In this document: positions 49,552 to 58,311 of the stretch, in pieces | How positions within the stretch are numbered: position 1 is the stretch's first letter | Layout of the letters: every line of letters begins with the position of its first letter | From: Rhodovulum sulfidophilum | Lineage (GTDB): Bacteria; Pseudomonadota; Alphaproteobacteria; Rhodobacterales; Rhodobacteraceae | NCBI GenBank assembly: GCA_003241785.1 | Contig: QFPW01000014.1 | Coordinates: 56,499-120,498 of the forward strand | Direction of reading: 5' to 3' | Length of the DNA: 64,000 bases | Position numbers and translations under genes: made by a program | Notes under the pieces: generated by a model | The model's database searches: none | The model's input: only the letters and a program-made list of their open reading frames with translations | What the model was told of the DNA's origin: nothing

Positions 49552-50534
49552 TCCGACCGCCGCGCCGCCTCGGACAGGCGGCCGGCGTAGTCTTCCAGCA
49601 CGTAGGGAATGGCGAGCGGCGTCGGATTGGCGGCGGTGCCGACCGGATCGTCGCCGAGCAGCACGACCGCGCCCTTCGCGACCGCCGGCATCTTTCCGGT
49701 CAGCGGATTGCCGTCGATCGCGGCCATCACCTGCGCGTTGCCATAGGAGACGACGAGATCGACGTCGGCGAAGGCGTCGATCTTCTCGGCGCTGATCTCG
49801 CCCGAGAAGCGGCCGCCGGCGCTCGCCTCCCGCACGCTCGCGGGGGAGACGAGCCCGAGGTCGGCGAGGAATTTCACCCGGCTGTCATGGGTCGTGTAGA
49901 ACCGGACCACGCTGAGGTCGCGGACGTCGAGATGGGTGACGAACATCGCCGTCTTGCCCGCGATCTCGGGATGGCGCGCGGCGACCGCCGCGATCTCGGC
50001 CTCGAGCTCCCCGATCAGCGCCTCGCCGTCGTCGGCCCTCCCCATGCCGGCCGCGTTCAGCCGGATCATCTCGCGCCAGTCCGTCGCCCAGGGCCCGTCG
50101 CGATAGGCGACCACCGGGGCGATCTTGCTCAGCGTCTCGTAATCCGACTGGCTGAGCCCGGAATAGGCGGCGAGGATCACGTCGGGCTCGCTCGCCGCCA
50201 CCGCCTCGAAGTCGATGCCGTCGCCCTCGTCGAAGAGCGGCGGCGCCTCGGCGCCGAGCTCGTCGAGCCGTTCCGCGACCCAGGGCAGGATCCCGTCGCC
50301 GTCGTCGTCGCCGAAATTGGCCCGCGCGAAGCCGACCGGCACGACGCCGAGCGCCAGCGGCACCTCGTGATTGGCCCAGGCCACGGTCGCGACCCGCGCG
50401 GGGCGTTCGGGGATCGTCGTGGTCCCGAAGGCGTGCTCGATCGTCAGCGGAAAGTCCTGCGCGAGCGCGCCGGTCGGCAGCGCGAGAGCGAGGCAGAGGA
50501 CGAGGACCCGGCGGGCCTGGGAGAGGCGGATCAT
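49548..50534 (-). CDS. Periplasmic ferric-siderophore binding protein
   Basis: A 328-residue solute-binding protein of the FecB/FhuD/FepB cluster. It has a signal peptide (MIRLSQARRVLVLCLALALP, cut after GALAQ), then TIEHAFGTTTIPERPARVAT and VAWANHEVPLALGVVPVGFA. EPDVILAAYSGLSQSDYETL and KIAPVVAYRDGPWATDWREM are usual for this fold, as is SAEKIDAFADVDLVVSYGN. ATG 50534 gives the cleanest signal peptide; an in-frame start at 50582 would add 16 residues. First gene of the uptake operon, divergent from the TonB receptor. Confidence 0.93.
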   Translation of the reverse strand: MIRLSQARRVLVLCLALALPTGALAQDFPLTIEHAFGTTTIPERPARVATVAWANHEVPLALGVVPVGFARANFGDDDGDGILPWVAERLDELGAEAPPLFDEGDGIDFEAVAASEPDVILAAYSGLSQSDYETLSKIAPVVAYRDGPWATDWREMIRLNAAGMGRADDGEALIGELEAEIAAVAARHPEIAGKTAMFVTHLDVRDLSVVRFYTTHDSRVKFLADLGLVSPASVREASAGGRFSGEISAEKIDAFADVDLVVSYGNAQVMAAIDGNPLTGKMPAVAKGAVVLLGDDPVGTAANPTPLAIPYVLEDYAGRLSEAARRSE

Positions 50535-50650
50535 CCTGCGAAAACCCCCGGACAAAGGCGACTGATTTCGTCGCCCTTTCATCTTCCGCCGCGCGCGTCA
50601 AGCGTCGCGACGGCCGCGGAGCGGTCGTTTCAGGGGCTTCGCGGGTTTAT

Positions 50651-50690
50651 TTTCAACCCTGACTAAAAAAGTCGGAAAGTACAATACAGC
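50651..50690 (+). promoter_or_regulatory. AT-rich control region with an inverted repeat before the TonB receptor
   Basis: The 305-bp divergent spacer (50535-50839) has an AT-rich patch at 50645-50690. It holds GACT-AAAAA-AGTC (50661-50673) and a TACAAT -10 (50680-50685) with CTGACT 15 bp upstream. The inverted repeat overlapping the promoter is a candidate site for an iron regulator or for the neighbouring AraC protein. Visual prediction only. Confidence 0.45.
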
Positions 50691-50839
50691 CGCCCGCGGC
50701 CTCCCTAGGTTGCGGCGGAATCGGTGGGTTCCGCGCGGGGCGGGGCCGGGTTTCCCGTGCCCGTGCCCCCGCGCGGTCGCCATGGGTGACGAGCCGGGCC
50801 GGGCCCGGCGCTGTGCAGCGGAGGATGCGAGGCGGACTG

Positions 50840-53008
50840 ATGACGACGAGATTGGATACCGAGGCCGACGCCCGTCGGCGCCACACCTATTCCGGCCTGG
50901 CCGGCCTCATGCTCGGCGGGGCTCTGTTCGTGGCGCCGGCCGGCGCCTACGCGCAGGACGCGGGCGAGCCGGATCTCGAGACGGAGAGCGCGGGCGAGGG
51001 AGCGGACGAGCCGTTCCGCCTGTCGCCGATCCTCGTCAACGCGACCGCCGCGGCCGACGACGACCGCTTCTCGATCGTGGCGCGGGAGCTCTGGGTCGGC
51101 GGCAAGGTCGCGACCAGCATCCTCGACACGCCCGCCTCGGTCTCGGTCATCACCGGCAAGGAGATCGAGGAGCGCAACGCCAAGACCGTCGAGCAGGTCC
51201 TGCAATACACGCCGGGCATCATCACCGACTATTACGGCACCGACGACCGCAACGACTATTATTCCGTCCGCGGCTTCCAGGCCTCGACCTATCGCGACGG
51301 GCTGACGCTCGGCACGATGCGCGGCGTCCGCGAGGAGCCCTACGCCTACGAGCGGGTCGAGGTGCTGAAGGGCGCCAACTCCACCCTGTTCGGCGCCTCC
51401 GATCCGGGCGGGTCGATCAACTTCGTGACCAAGACGCCGATCTTCGAGCGCTTCGGATCGGGCTACGCGCAGGTCGGGAACTACGACCACTACGAGCTCG
51501 GCTTCGACATGGGCGACGTGGTGAATCCGGAGGGGACGCTGGCCTACCGGATCACCGGCAAGGCGCAGGACAGCGCGCTCGAATACGACCATTCGCGGGA
51601 CGACGCGGCCTTCCTGATGGGCGGGCTCACCTGGGCGCCGACCGATGTCACGAGCCTGACCTTCGCCCTCGACTACCTGAAGCGGAACGGCACGCCGAAC
51701 AGCGGCGGCTATCCGATGGACCGCGAATACGACCGGAACCTGTTCTTCGGTCAGACCGGGTTCAACTACCACGACGTCGAGCGCACCACCGCGAGCCTGA
51801 TGTTCCAGCATGCCTTCGAGGGCGGGCTGAGCCTGACGGCGAACCTGCGCTACAGCGATCTCGAGGACAACTACGGCTACGTCTATCTGTCGGACTATCT
51901 CGGCCGGGTCGGCGACATCATCCCGCGCTTCGGGATTTCCTCCGACACCACCGCCAAGGAAACGATCGGCAACGTCATCGCGCAGTACGACGCGAGCTTC
52001 GACGTGGTCGATTCCGTCACGCTGGTCGGTATCGAGTATCGCGACGCCTCGACCACGGCGCTCTCGAGCTACGGGCTGGCCGACCCGCTCGACCTTTCCA
52101 ATCCGAACATCCACGGCCGCCCGACCGATCTCGCGGTCTACGCCGACGACAACGGCGACTACACGACGAAGTCCGTGTTCTTCCAGCAGAACCTGTCCTT
52201 CTACGACCGCGCGATCCTCACCTTCGGCGCGCGGCAGGACTGGATGGACCTGAGCGCGACCAGCTTCGGCGTCTCCGCGAGCGACGACTTCTCCGAGAGC
52301 TCGATCCGCGCGGCCTTCACCTACAAGGTGACGGAGGAGGTTTCGGCCTATGCGAGCTACGTCGAATCCGTGGCGCCGCCGCAGATCGGCGTCACCCCCG
52401 AGCGCGGCGACCAGTACGAGGTCGGCGTCAAATACGAGCCCGCGGGCTACAACGCGCTGATCACGGCGGCGGTCTTCGATCTCACGCGCGACGACGTCAC
52501 GATCGCCGTCGTGCAGGACGACGGCACGATCGTCCGGCAGGTCGTCGGCGAGATGCGCAGCCGCGGCCTCGAGATCGAGGGCAAGGCGGAGCTCTTCGAC
52601 AATTTCAACGTCGTCGCGGGCTACACCTATCTCGACACGGACGTGGTCGAGGGCACGCTCCGGGACGGAACCAGCATCGCCGGCAACCAGTTCGCCTCGG
52701 TCCCGAGGGACATGGCGTCGGTCTGGGGCTACTACACCTTCCCCGGCGCGGGGGCGCGCGGCGACATCTCGCTCGGACTGGGCGCGCGCTACATCGGCTC
52801 CTACTACTTCAACGCCGAGAACAGCACCGGGAAAAGCGAGGCGGCCACGCTCTTCGACGCCGCGCTCGGCTATTCGGTGACCGAGAACGCCCAGCTCACG
52901 GTGAACGTGTCCAACCTCTTCGACAAGCAGTACGTCGTGGGCCGCGGGACCGCCGACTACTACAACCCGGCGCGCACCATCATGGCGGGCCTTACCTACA
53001 ACTGGTAG
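50840..53008 (+). CDS. TonB-dependent siderophore receptor
   Basis: A roughly 722-residue outer-membrane receptor. After an N-terminal cytoplasmic-like stretch and signal peptide (LAGLMLGGALFVAPAGAYAQ), there is a TonB-box-like LSPILVNATA. The plug domain follows: TPASVSVITGKEIEERNAKT, YTPGIITDYYGTDDRNDYYS, VRGFQASTYRDGLTL and VLKGANSTLFGASDPGGSIN. The remaining beta barrel ends in the aromatic YNPARTIMAGLTYNW. The closest family is FhuA/FoxA-type hydroxamate receptors, but ligand cannot be fixed. ATG 50840 with GAGGCGG; 50825 is an alternative. No siderophore synthesis genes are nearby. Confidence 0.94.
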   Translation: MTTRLDTEADARRRHTYSGLAGLMLGGALFVAPAGAYAQDAGEPDLETESAGEGADEPFRLSPILVNATAAADDDRFSIVARELWVGGKVATSILDTPASVSVITGKEIEERNAKTVEQVLQYTPGIITDYYGTDDRNDYYSVRGFQASTYRDGLTLGTMRGVREEPYAYERVEVLKGANSTLFGASDPGGSINFVTKTPIFERFGSGYAQVGNYDHYELGFDMGDVVNPEGTLAYRITGKAQDSALEYDHSRDDAAFLMGGLTWAPTDVTSLTFALDYLKRNGTPNSGGYPMDREYDRNLFFGQTGFNYHDVERTTASLMFQHAFEGGLSLTANLRYSDLEDNYGYVYLSDYLGRVGDIIPRFGISSDTTAKETIGNVIAQYDASFDVVDSVTLVGIEYRDASTTALSSYGLADPLDLSNPNIHGRPTDLAVYADDNGDYTTKSVFFQQNLSFYDRAILTFGARQDWMDLSATSFGVSASDDFSESSIRAAFTYKVTEEVSAYASYVESVAPPQIGVTPERGDQYEVGVKYEPAGYNALITAAVFDLTRDDVTIAVVQDDGTIVRQVVGEMRSRGLEIEGKAELFDNFNVVAGYTYLDTDVVEGTLRDGTSIAGNQFASVPRDMASVWGYYTFPGAGARGDISLGLGARYIGSYYFNAENSTGKSEAATLFDAALGYSVTENAQLTVNVSNLFDKQYVVGRGTADYYNPARTIMAGLTYNW

Positions 53009-53017
53009 GCGGCGCCG

Positions 53018-53042
53018 CCCGCCCGCGCGCCGCGCGGGCGGG
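53018..53042. terminator. GC palindrome between the receptor and AraC genes
   Basis: Twelve-base perfect arms CCCGCCCGCGCG and CGCGCGGGCGGG are separated by one base and lie between two convergent stops (53008 and 53070). A likely bidirectional terminator, though without a long T-tract. Confidence 0.6.
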
Positions 53043-53069
53043 ACCTTCCCAAGGCGCGGCGCGGGGGGC

Positions 53070-53954
53070 TCAGCCGCCGCGCCGCGCGCGCTGCCACGCC
53101 GCCGGCGTCTCGCCCGCGTGCCGGCGGAAGACCCGGGTGAAATGCGCCTGGTCGGTGAAGCCGAGGTCATGCGCGATCTCGGCCACGCTGGCCCCGCCCT
53201 CGGCGAGCAGCCCGCGCGCGAGCTCGACCCGCCGCCCGAGCTGCCACTGCGAGGGCGTGAGGCCGGTGGTGTTCTTGAAGACGGTCGAGAACCAGCTCCC
53301 GGACAGGCTCACCGTCTCCGACATCTCCGCGACGCTCAGCCGGCGGCCGCCGCCGGCGTCGAACCGCGCGGTGATCCGCCGCATCTGGGCGGGCGTCAGC
53401 CGCCCGTCGCCCGGGTCCGCCGCCCCGGGGGCGACCAGCCCGGCGAAGAGCGCCGCCGCGAGCGGCTCGACGCGCGACCGCGCGCGCGCCGGCCGGGTGA
53501 TCTCAGCCGCGAGCGCGCGCGCGAGGCCCTCGAGCTCGACCGCCTCGGCGCGCTCGGCGGGCCGGCGCACCAGGTCGAGCGCGGCAGACCGGTCGACGGC
53601 GGGGCCGAGGAACCGGACCGCGCTCTCGAGGTCGAGATGCAGATCGAGATGCGAGAAGACGAGGGTCTTGGTGAAGGAGGTCCACATCGGCACGCCGGCG
53701 GGGATGTAGAAGGCCCGCGCCAGCGGCCGCTCGGCGCGCGCGCCGCGACCATCGGAATGCGCCACGCGGATCGAGGAGACGTCGGCGAAGAAGACGCTGA
53801 TCCGGGGATTGGCGGAGACGTAGTATCCCCGTCCGCCGGCTTCGCCCCGGGCTTCCCAGAACGCCCCCATCAGCCCGCCGACCTGGCGCCACCTGACCGG
53901 CACCACCGGCCGGATGCCTTCGGTCTCGCCGGTGAAGTCGTGGTGATAGCTCAT
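53070..53954 (-). CDS. AraC-family regulator of the siderophore locus
   Basis: A 294-residue regulator. The C-terminal AraC DNA-binding domain is complete: RLSVAEMSETVSLSGSWFST, VFKNTTGLTPSQWQLGRRVE, LARGLLAEGGASVAEIAHDL, GFTDQAHFTRVFRRHAGETP, and AAWQRARR. The N-terminal 180 residues are a probable effector domain like those of PchR-type siderophore regulators. Position beside the receptor suggests that it senses a ferric siderophore and activates the divergent promoter. ATG 53954 was chosen over 53981. Confidence 0.92.
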   Translation of the reverse strand: MSYHHDFTGETEGIRPVVPVRWRQVGGLMGAFWEARGEAGGRGYYVSANPRISVFFADVSSIRVAHSDGRGARAERPLARAFYIPAGVPMWTSFTKTLVFSHLDLHLDLESAVRFLGPAVDRSAALDLVRRPAERAEAVELEGLARALAAEITRPARARSRVEPLAAALFAGLVAPGAADPGDGRLTPAQMRRITARFDAGGGRRLSVAEMSETVSLSGSWFSTVFKNTTGLTPSQWQLGRRVELARGLLAEGGASVAEIAHDLGFTDQAHFTRVFRRHAGETPAAWQRARRGG

Positions 53955-54169
53955 CGGTCCCCACGTCGCGGAAGCGATCAAGATCGGATTTCGACGCGGG
54001 CTGGGCGGTGTTCCGGCGGCGACGGGGCCGCGCGAACATCCGTGCCGGACTTGCTGGCGCGGCGGTCAGTATGCGGCGCGGATGGCGATTGGCAAGGCGC
54101 GGGACGCATCCGGCGCGGCCGAAAGCGCGAACCGGCGCGTCGGTTCTGGCCGCGAATGACCGGGATATT

Positions 54170-54246
54170 TGGTACCAGCGCCCCGGCTTGAACGGGGGAC
54201 CTCCTGATCCACAATCAGGCGCTCTAACCAACTGAGCTACGCCGGC
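54170..54246 (-). tRNA. tRNA-His (anticodon GTG), alphaproteobacterial type
   Basis: The gene reads GCCGGCGTAGCTCAGTTGG on the minus strand. The anticodon GTG (54212-54210) is in the loop of CTGATTGTGGATCAG, and the T arm is CCCCGTTCAAGCCGGGG. The 3' CCA is encoded (54172-54170). The discriminator is A73 with a G1-U72 pair, and the base before G1 is T, so neither the usual G-1 nor C73 is encoded. This matches the known loss of G-1 in many Alphaproteobacteria. Confidence 0.95.
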
Positions 54247-54407
54247 ACCGTGAGGCGAGCAGTTACAGCCCCGGTCCCGGGAATGCAAGACCCGCGGGCC
54301 GCGATATCATGGCATGGGCGAAACCTTTTTCGAACCGGTTTCGCCGCCCTTGCGGTCGCCGCGCGACGGGTCGAGAATGCGCGCGCTGCGAAGGGGGACA
54401 GGACGGC

Positions 54408-54638
54408 ATGAGCATCAATCGCGAAAGCGACGTGGCGGCGAATCTGCAGATCGGCCCGACCGATCTCGGCATGGTCCGGCTCTATGTCGCGACCGACACG
54501 GTCGAACTGCCGCTCGACTTCGAGCCGGAGGAAGCGGAGGAGATCGCCGAGGAGCTGCGGGCCGCCGCCGCGCGCGCCCGGGCGATCGCCGAGCAGGCCG
54601 CCAGGGACAAGGGCAAGAAGGGCGGCAAGGGCCGCTGA
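54408..54638 (+). CDS. DUF6324-type small protein
   Basis: A 76-residue acidic-then-basic protein. It begins MSINRESDVAANLQIGPTDL, then GMVRLYVATDTVELPLDFEP and EEAEEIAEELRAAAARARAI, ending in a lysine/glycine tail (KGKKGGKGR). This matches the small DUF6324 family found almost only in Rhodobacterales. Its function is unknown. AAGGGGGA precedes the ATG at 54408. An AACCGGTT palindrome lies 70 bp upstream but is not a full match to the LacI operators. Confidence 0.82.
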   Translation: MSINRESDVAANLQIGPTDLGMVRLYVATDTVELPLDFEPEEAEEIAEELRAAAARARAIAEQAARDKGKKGGKGR

Positions 54639-54653
54639 GCCCCGCGCCGCCGG

Positions 54654-55151
54654 TCAGGTGAAATCGGGCAGGGGCCGCGCCCCGGCCGGGCCCGGGTCGA
54701 GGAGCAGCGCGAGCCGCCCCGCCGCGACCCGGGCGAAGCGTTGCGTCAGCGCGCGGCGGCGGGCGGCGGGCAGCGGCTTCGTCGTCTCGGGCCAGCGCTG
54801 GATCTCGGCGTCGAAGGCGTCGGCGAGGATGAGCCCGGTCTCGCCCGGCAGGATCTCGGCCGGGAAATCCATGTCCACCGCCCAGAAAAACCGGTCGCAC
54901 CATTCGAGATAGCCGGTCCACTTGCGGTCCGAGGTGAAATCGACCCGGCTCGACTTGCATTCGATGATCCAGATCTCGCCGCGCGGGCCGAGCCCCATCA
55001 CGTCGACCCGGAGCCCGGGCGCGGGCACGAATTCGCACAGGCTCGCGAAGTCGAGGCCGCGCAGGTGCCGGCCGACGCCGCGCGCGAGCCGCTGCCCCGG
55101 CATCGCCGGCGCGCCGGGCACGGAAGGGGGCGGAAGGGGCGTCTCGTCCAT
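54654..55151 (-). CDS. mmcB: MmcB-family DNA repair nuclease
   Basis: A roughly 165-residue protein of the MmcB family, linked in Caulobacter to DNA damage tolerance. The fold is a PD-(D/E)XK nuclease type: LRVDVMGLGPRGEIWIIECK carries the Asp and ExK, followed by SSRVDFTSDRKWTGYLEWCD and RFFWAVDMDFPAEILPGETG. The C-terminal helices end in RLALLLDPG. ATG 55151 is proposed; 55163 is possible. It faces away from ctaD with 190 bp between. Confidence 0.92.
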   Translation of the reverse strand: MDETPLPPPSVPGAPAMPGQRLARGVGRHLRGLDFASLCEFVPAPGLRVDVMGLGPRGEIWIIECKSSRVDFTSDRKWTGYLEWCDRFFWAVDMDFPAEILPGETGLILADAFDAEIQRWPETTKPLPAARRRALTQRFARVAAGRLALLLDPGPAGARPLPDFT

Positions 55152-55341
55152 GCGCCGGACCATCGCCCGGGCGGCCCGGCGCGGTCAACCGCGCGGGGGC
55201 CATGCCAGGGCGCGCGGGTGGCCGTCGCTACGACCTAGGTGCGACCCGCAGGGGGCTTGAGGCGAAATCACGCCGGGGTTACAGATCGTTGAGCCCCAGC
55301 ACCGACGCAACCGGAACCGTCGGGCCGACAGGAGGAAACAT

Positions 55342-56985
55342 ATGGCCGACGCAGCCGCGCATAGCCACGCCGATCATCCGAAGCCCGGCTTCTTTACGCG
55401 CTGGTTCATGTCCACGAACCATAAGGACATCGGGATTCTCTATCTGGTGACGGCGGCGATCGTCGGCCTGATCTCGGTGGCCTTCACGATGTACATGCGG
55501 CTCGAGCTCATGGAGCCGGGCGTGCAGTACATGAACATCGACGGTGTCCCGAACGGGCACATCTGGAACGTGCTCGTCACCGGCCACGGCATCCTGATGA
55601 TGTTCTTCGTCGTGATCCCGGCGCTGTTCGGCGGCTTCGGCAACTATTTCCTGCCGCTGATGATCGGCGCGCCGGACATGGCCTTCCCGCGGATGAACAA
55701 CCTCAGCTACTGGCTCTACGTCGCGGGCACCGCGCTCGCCGTGGTGTCGCTCTTCACGCCGGGCGGCGACGGGCTCACCGGCGCCGGCGTGGGCTGGGTG
55801 CTCTATCCGCCGCTCTCCACGCACGAGGGCGGGATGTCGATGGATCTCGCGATCTTCGCGGTGCACCTCTCGGGCGCCTCGTCGATCCTCGGCGCGATCA
55901 ACATCATCACCACCTTCCTCAACATGCGCGCGCCGGGCATGACGCTGCACAAGGTGCCGCTCTTCGTCTGGTCGGTCGTCGTGACCGCCTTCATGATCCT
56001 GCTCGCGCTTCCGGTCCTCGCCGGCGCGATCACCATGCTGCTGACCGACCGCAACTTCGGCACGACCTTCTTCGCGCCCGACGGCGGCGGCGACCCGATC
56101 CTCTACCAGCACATCCTGTGGTTCTTCGGCCATCCCGAGGTCTACATCATCATCGTGCCGGGCTTCGGGATCGTCAGCCACGTGATCTCGACCTTCTCGC
56201 GCAAGCCGATCTTCGGCTACCTGCCGATGGTCTATGCGATGATCGCGATCGGCGCGCTCGGCTTCGTCGTCTGGGCGCACCACATGTACACCGTCGGCCT
56301 GTCGCCGACGCAGCAGAGCTATTTCATGCTCGCGACCATGGTGATCGCCGTGCCGACGGGCATCAAGATCTTCTCCTGGATCGCGACGATGTGGGGCGGC
56401 TCGATCGAGTTCAAGACGCCCATGCTCTGGGCGATGGGCTTCCTCTTCCTCTTCACCGTGGGCGGCGTGACCGGCGTCGTGCTCTCCCAGGCGGCGATCG
56501 ACCGCGCCTATCACGACACCTACTACGTCGTGGCGCATTTCCACTACGTGATGAGCCTCGGCGCCATCTTCTGCATCTTCGCCGGCATCTACTACTGGAT
56601 CGCCAAGATGACCGGCCGGCAGTATCCGGAATGGGCGGGCAAGACGCACTTCTGGATGATGTTCGTCGGCGCGAACCTCACCTTCTTCCCGCAGCACTTC
56701 CTCGGCCGGCAGGGCATGCCGCGGCGCTACATGGACTATCCCGAGCAGTTCGCGCAGTGGAACTTCGTCTCCTCGATCGGCGCCTTCATCTCGGGGCTGT
56801 CGTTCCTGTTCTTCTTCGGCGTCATCTACTACACGCTGCGCCACGGGGTCCGGGTCACCGATCCGCAGTACTGGGGGCCGCAGCCCGACGCGACGCTCGA
56901 ATGGACGCTGTCGAACCCGCCGCCGGAGCACACGTTCGAGACGCTGCCGACGCCGGACATGTGGGACCACAGCCGCCCGCACTAA
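55342..56985 (+). CDS. ctaD: Cytochrome c oxidase subunit I (aa3 type)
   Basis: The catalytic heme-copper subunit reducing O2 to water and pumping protons. The 547-residue protein has twelve helices. His82 and His399 bind the low-spin heme; His401 binds heme a3. CuB is held by His264, His313 and His314, with Tyr268 cross-linked to His264 (HPEVY). D-channel Asp112 (PDMAFPRMNN), Glu266, and K-channel Lys342 (PTGIKIF) are all present, so both proton paths are intact, as in type A1 enzymes. AGGAGGAAAC precedes ATG 55342. Subunits II and III are elsewhere, as in Rhodobacter. Confidence 0.97.
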   Translation: MADAAAHSHADHPKPGFFTRWFMSTNHKDIGILYLVTAAIVGLISVAFTMYMRLELMEPGVQYMNIDGVPNGHIWNVLVTGHGILMMFFVVIPALFGGFGNYFLPLMIGAPDMAFPRMNNLSYWLYVAGTALAVVSLFTPGGDGLTGAGVGWVLYPPLSTHEGGMSMDLAIFAVHLSGASSILGAINIITTFLNMRAPGMTLHKVPLFVWSVVVTAFMILLALPVLAGAITMLLTDRNFGTTFFAPDGGGDPILYQHILWFFGHPEVYIIIVPGFGIVSHVISTFSRKPIFGYLPMVYAMIAIGALGFVVWAHHMYTVGLSPTQQSYFMLATMVIAVPTGIKIFSWIATMWGGSIEFKTPMLWAMGFLFLFTVGGVTGVVLSQAAIDRAYHDTYYVVAHFHYVMSLGAIFCIFAGIYYWIAKMTGRQYPEWAGKTHFWMMFVGANLTFFPQHFLGRQGMPRRYMDYPEQFAQWNFVSSIGAFISGLSFLFFFGVIYYTLRHGVRVTDPQYWGPQPDATLEWTLSNPPPEHTFETLPTPDMWDHSRPH

Positions 56986-57024
56986 AAGGGGCGGCGCCGG
57001 TCCGAGACACCCGGGAGGCGGCCG

Positions 57025-57606
57025 ATGTGGCGCCAGGGACGATCGGCGACGGGGAACACGGCGGTCCGCGGGATCGCCGACCATCCGGGGGCGGGCGGCG
57101 CGACGCCCGCCCCCGATCCTTACGCGCGGAGCGATCCGCCGCTCCTCGACCTCACGCTCTGGCCCAACCGCTCGCTCAGCCGCCGCGGCTTCGCCTGGGT
57201 GCTCGGGATCGTCGCCTTCGGCCTCGCGCTGCCGCTCCTGCCCTTGCTCGGCAGCCCTCTGGTGCTCGGCCTGCTCCCGTTCTCGCTCGCGGTGCTCGCC
57301 GCGCTCTATCTCGCGATCCGCCGCAACTACGCCGACGGCCGGCTGACCGAGCGGATCCGGATCTGGCCCGACCTCGTCACCGTGGTCCGGCGCGAGCCGC
57401 GCGGCGCGCTGCGCCGCTGGCACGCCAATCCGCACTGGGTCCGGCTCGCCCTGCGCGACGACGGGCCGGTCGAGCATTATCTCACGCTGACCGGGGCCGG
57501 GCGGGAGATCGAGCTCGGCGCCTTCCTCAGCCCGGAGGAGCGCGAGCGGCTGCACGCCGAGCTCGCCCTCGTCTTCGCCCGGGCCCGCGCGGGTGCGACG
57601 CCGTGA
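57025..57606 (+). CDS. DUF2244 membrane protein
   Basis: A 193-residue protein of the DUF2244 family, often encoded beside cytochrome oxidase genes in Alphaproteobacteria. Two helices (about residues 55-72 and 77-96) follow a short N-terminal region with LDLTLWPNRSLSRRGFAWVL. The C-terminal domain includes RIWPDLVTVVRREPRGALRR, WHANPHWVRLALRDDGP and ELGAFLSPEERERLHAELAL. A role in oxidase assembly is only suggested by position, 39 bp after ctaD. Confidence 0.88.
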   Translation: MWRQGRSATGNTAVRGIADHPGAGGATPAPDPYARSDPPLLDLTLWPNRSLSRRGFAWVLGIVAFGLALPLLPLLGSPLVLGLLPFSLAVLAALYLAIRRNYADGRLTERIRIWPDLVTVVRREPRGALRRWHANPHWVRLALRDDGPVEHYLTLTGAGREIELGAFLSPEERERLHAELALVFARARAGATP

Positions 57607-57730
57607 CCGGCGGGTGATGGCGCCGCGCCGCGTCTTTCCGCCTGACAGGCGGGAGCGGGCTGGCCTATAAGGCGGCCGGACCGGTCGCGCCCTATTGGTC
57701 GGGCGCCGCCGCGCAACGGAGGAAGAAATC

Positions 57731-58294
57731 ATGTCCCGTCTCGCCATCCTGGCGCTGCCCGTCCTGCTCCTCGGAGCCGTCCCGGCGGCGGCCGACGAAT
57801 TCACCGACACGCTCGAAGGCGCGCTCAAGGCCTATCGCGACGGCGACGTGAAGGCGGCCGGCGACGATCTCTCCTATGCCTCGAAGCTCCTCTCCAACCA
57901 GAAGGCGGCCGCGCTGGCGAAGTTCCTGCCCGCGGCTCCGTCCGGCTGGACCCGCGAGGACGAGGTCTCCGAGGACGAGGGCATGGGGATGGCGATCCTC
58001 GGGGGCGGCACCACCGCCGCCGCGCGCTACAGCGACGGGACCAGCGAGGTCAAGCTGAGCCTGCTCGCGGATTCGCCGATGGTCAGCAGCTTCGGCGCGA
58101 TGCTGGGCGGCCTCGCGCAGGTCTCCGGCGCCAAGCCGATGCGCGTGCAGCGCGTCGAGTTTTCCGACAGCGAGGGCGAGCTGCGCGGCATCGTCGACAA
58201 CCGCATCCTCGTCACCGTCGAGGGCGACGCGCCGGTCGAGGCGAAGCAGGCGCTGCTCGAGGCGATGGATTTCGGCGCGCTCGCCGACTACTGA
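57731..58294 (+). CDS. Secreted protein of unknown function
   Basis: A 187-residue protein with a clear signal peptide (MSRLAILALPVLLLGAVPAA, cut near AAADE). The mature part begins FTDTLEGALKAYRDGDVKAA, a helical repeat-like stretch, followed by LGGGTTAAARYSDGTSEVKL and LLADSPMVSSFGAMLGGLAQ, and ends with ILVTVEGDAPVEAKQALLEA. It has no Cys, so no disulfides or lipidation. A conserved hypothetical of this type is seen in Rhodobacterales, but I cannot name a family. GGAGGAAG precedes ATG 57731. Confidence 0.82.
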   Translation: MSRLAILALPVLLLGAVPAAADEFTDTLEGALKAYRDGDVKAAGDDLSYASKLLSNQKAAALAKFLPAAPSGWTREDEVSEDEGMGMAILGGGTTAAARYSDGTSEVKLSLLADSPMVSSFGAMLGGLAQVSGAKPMRVQRVEFSDSEGELRGIVDNRILVTVEGDAPVEAKQALLEAMDFGALADY

Positions 58295-58311
58295 GCCGCG
58301 CGGGCGGCGCC

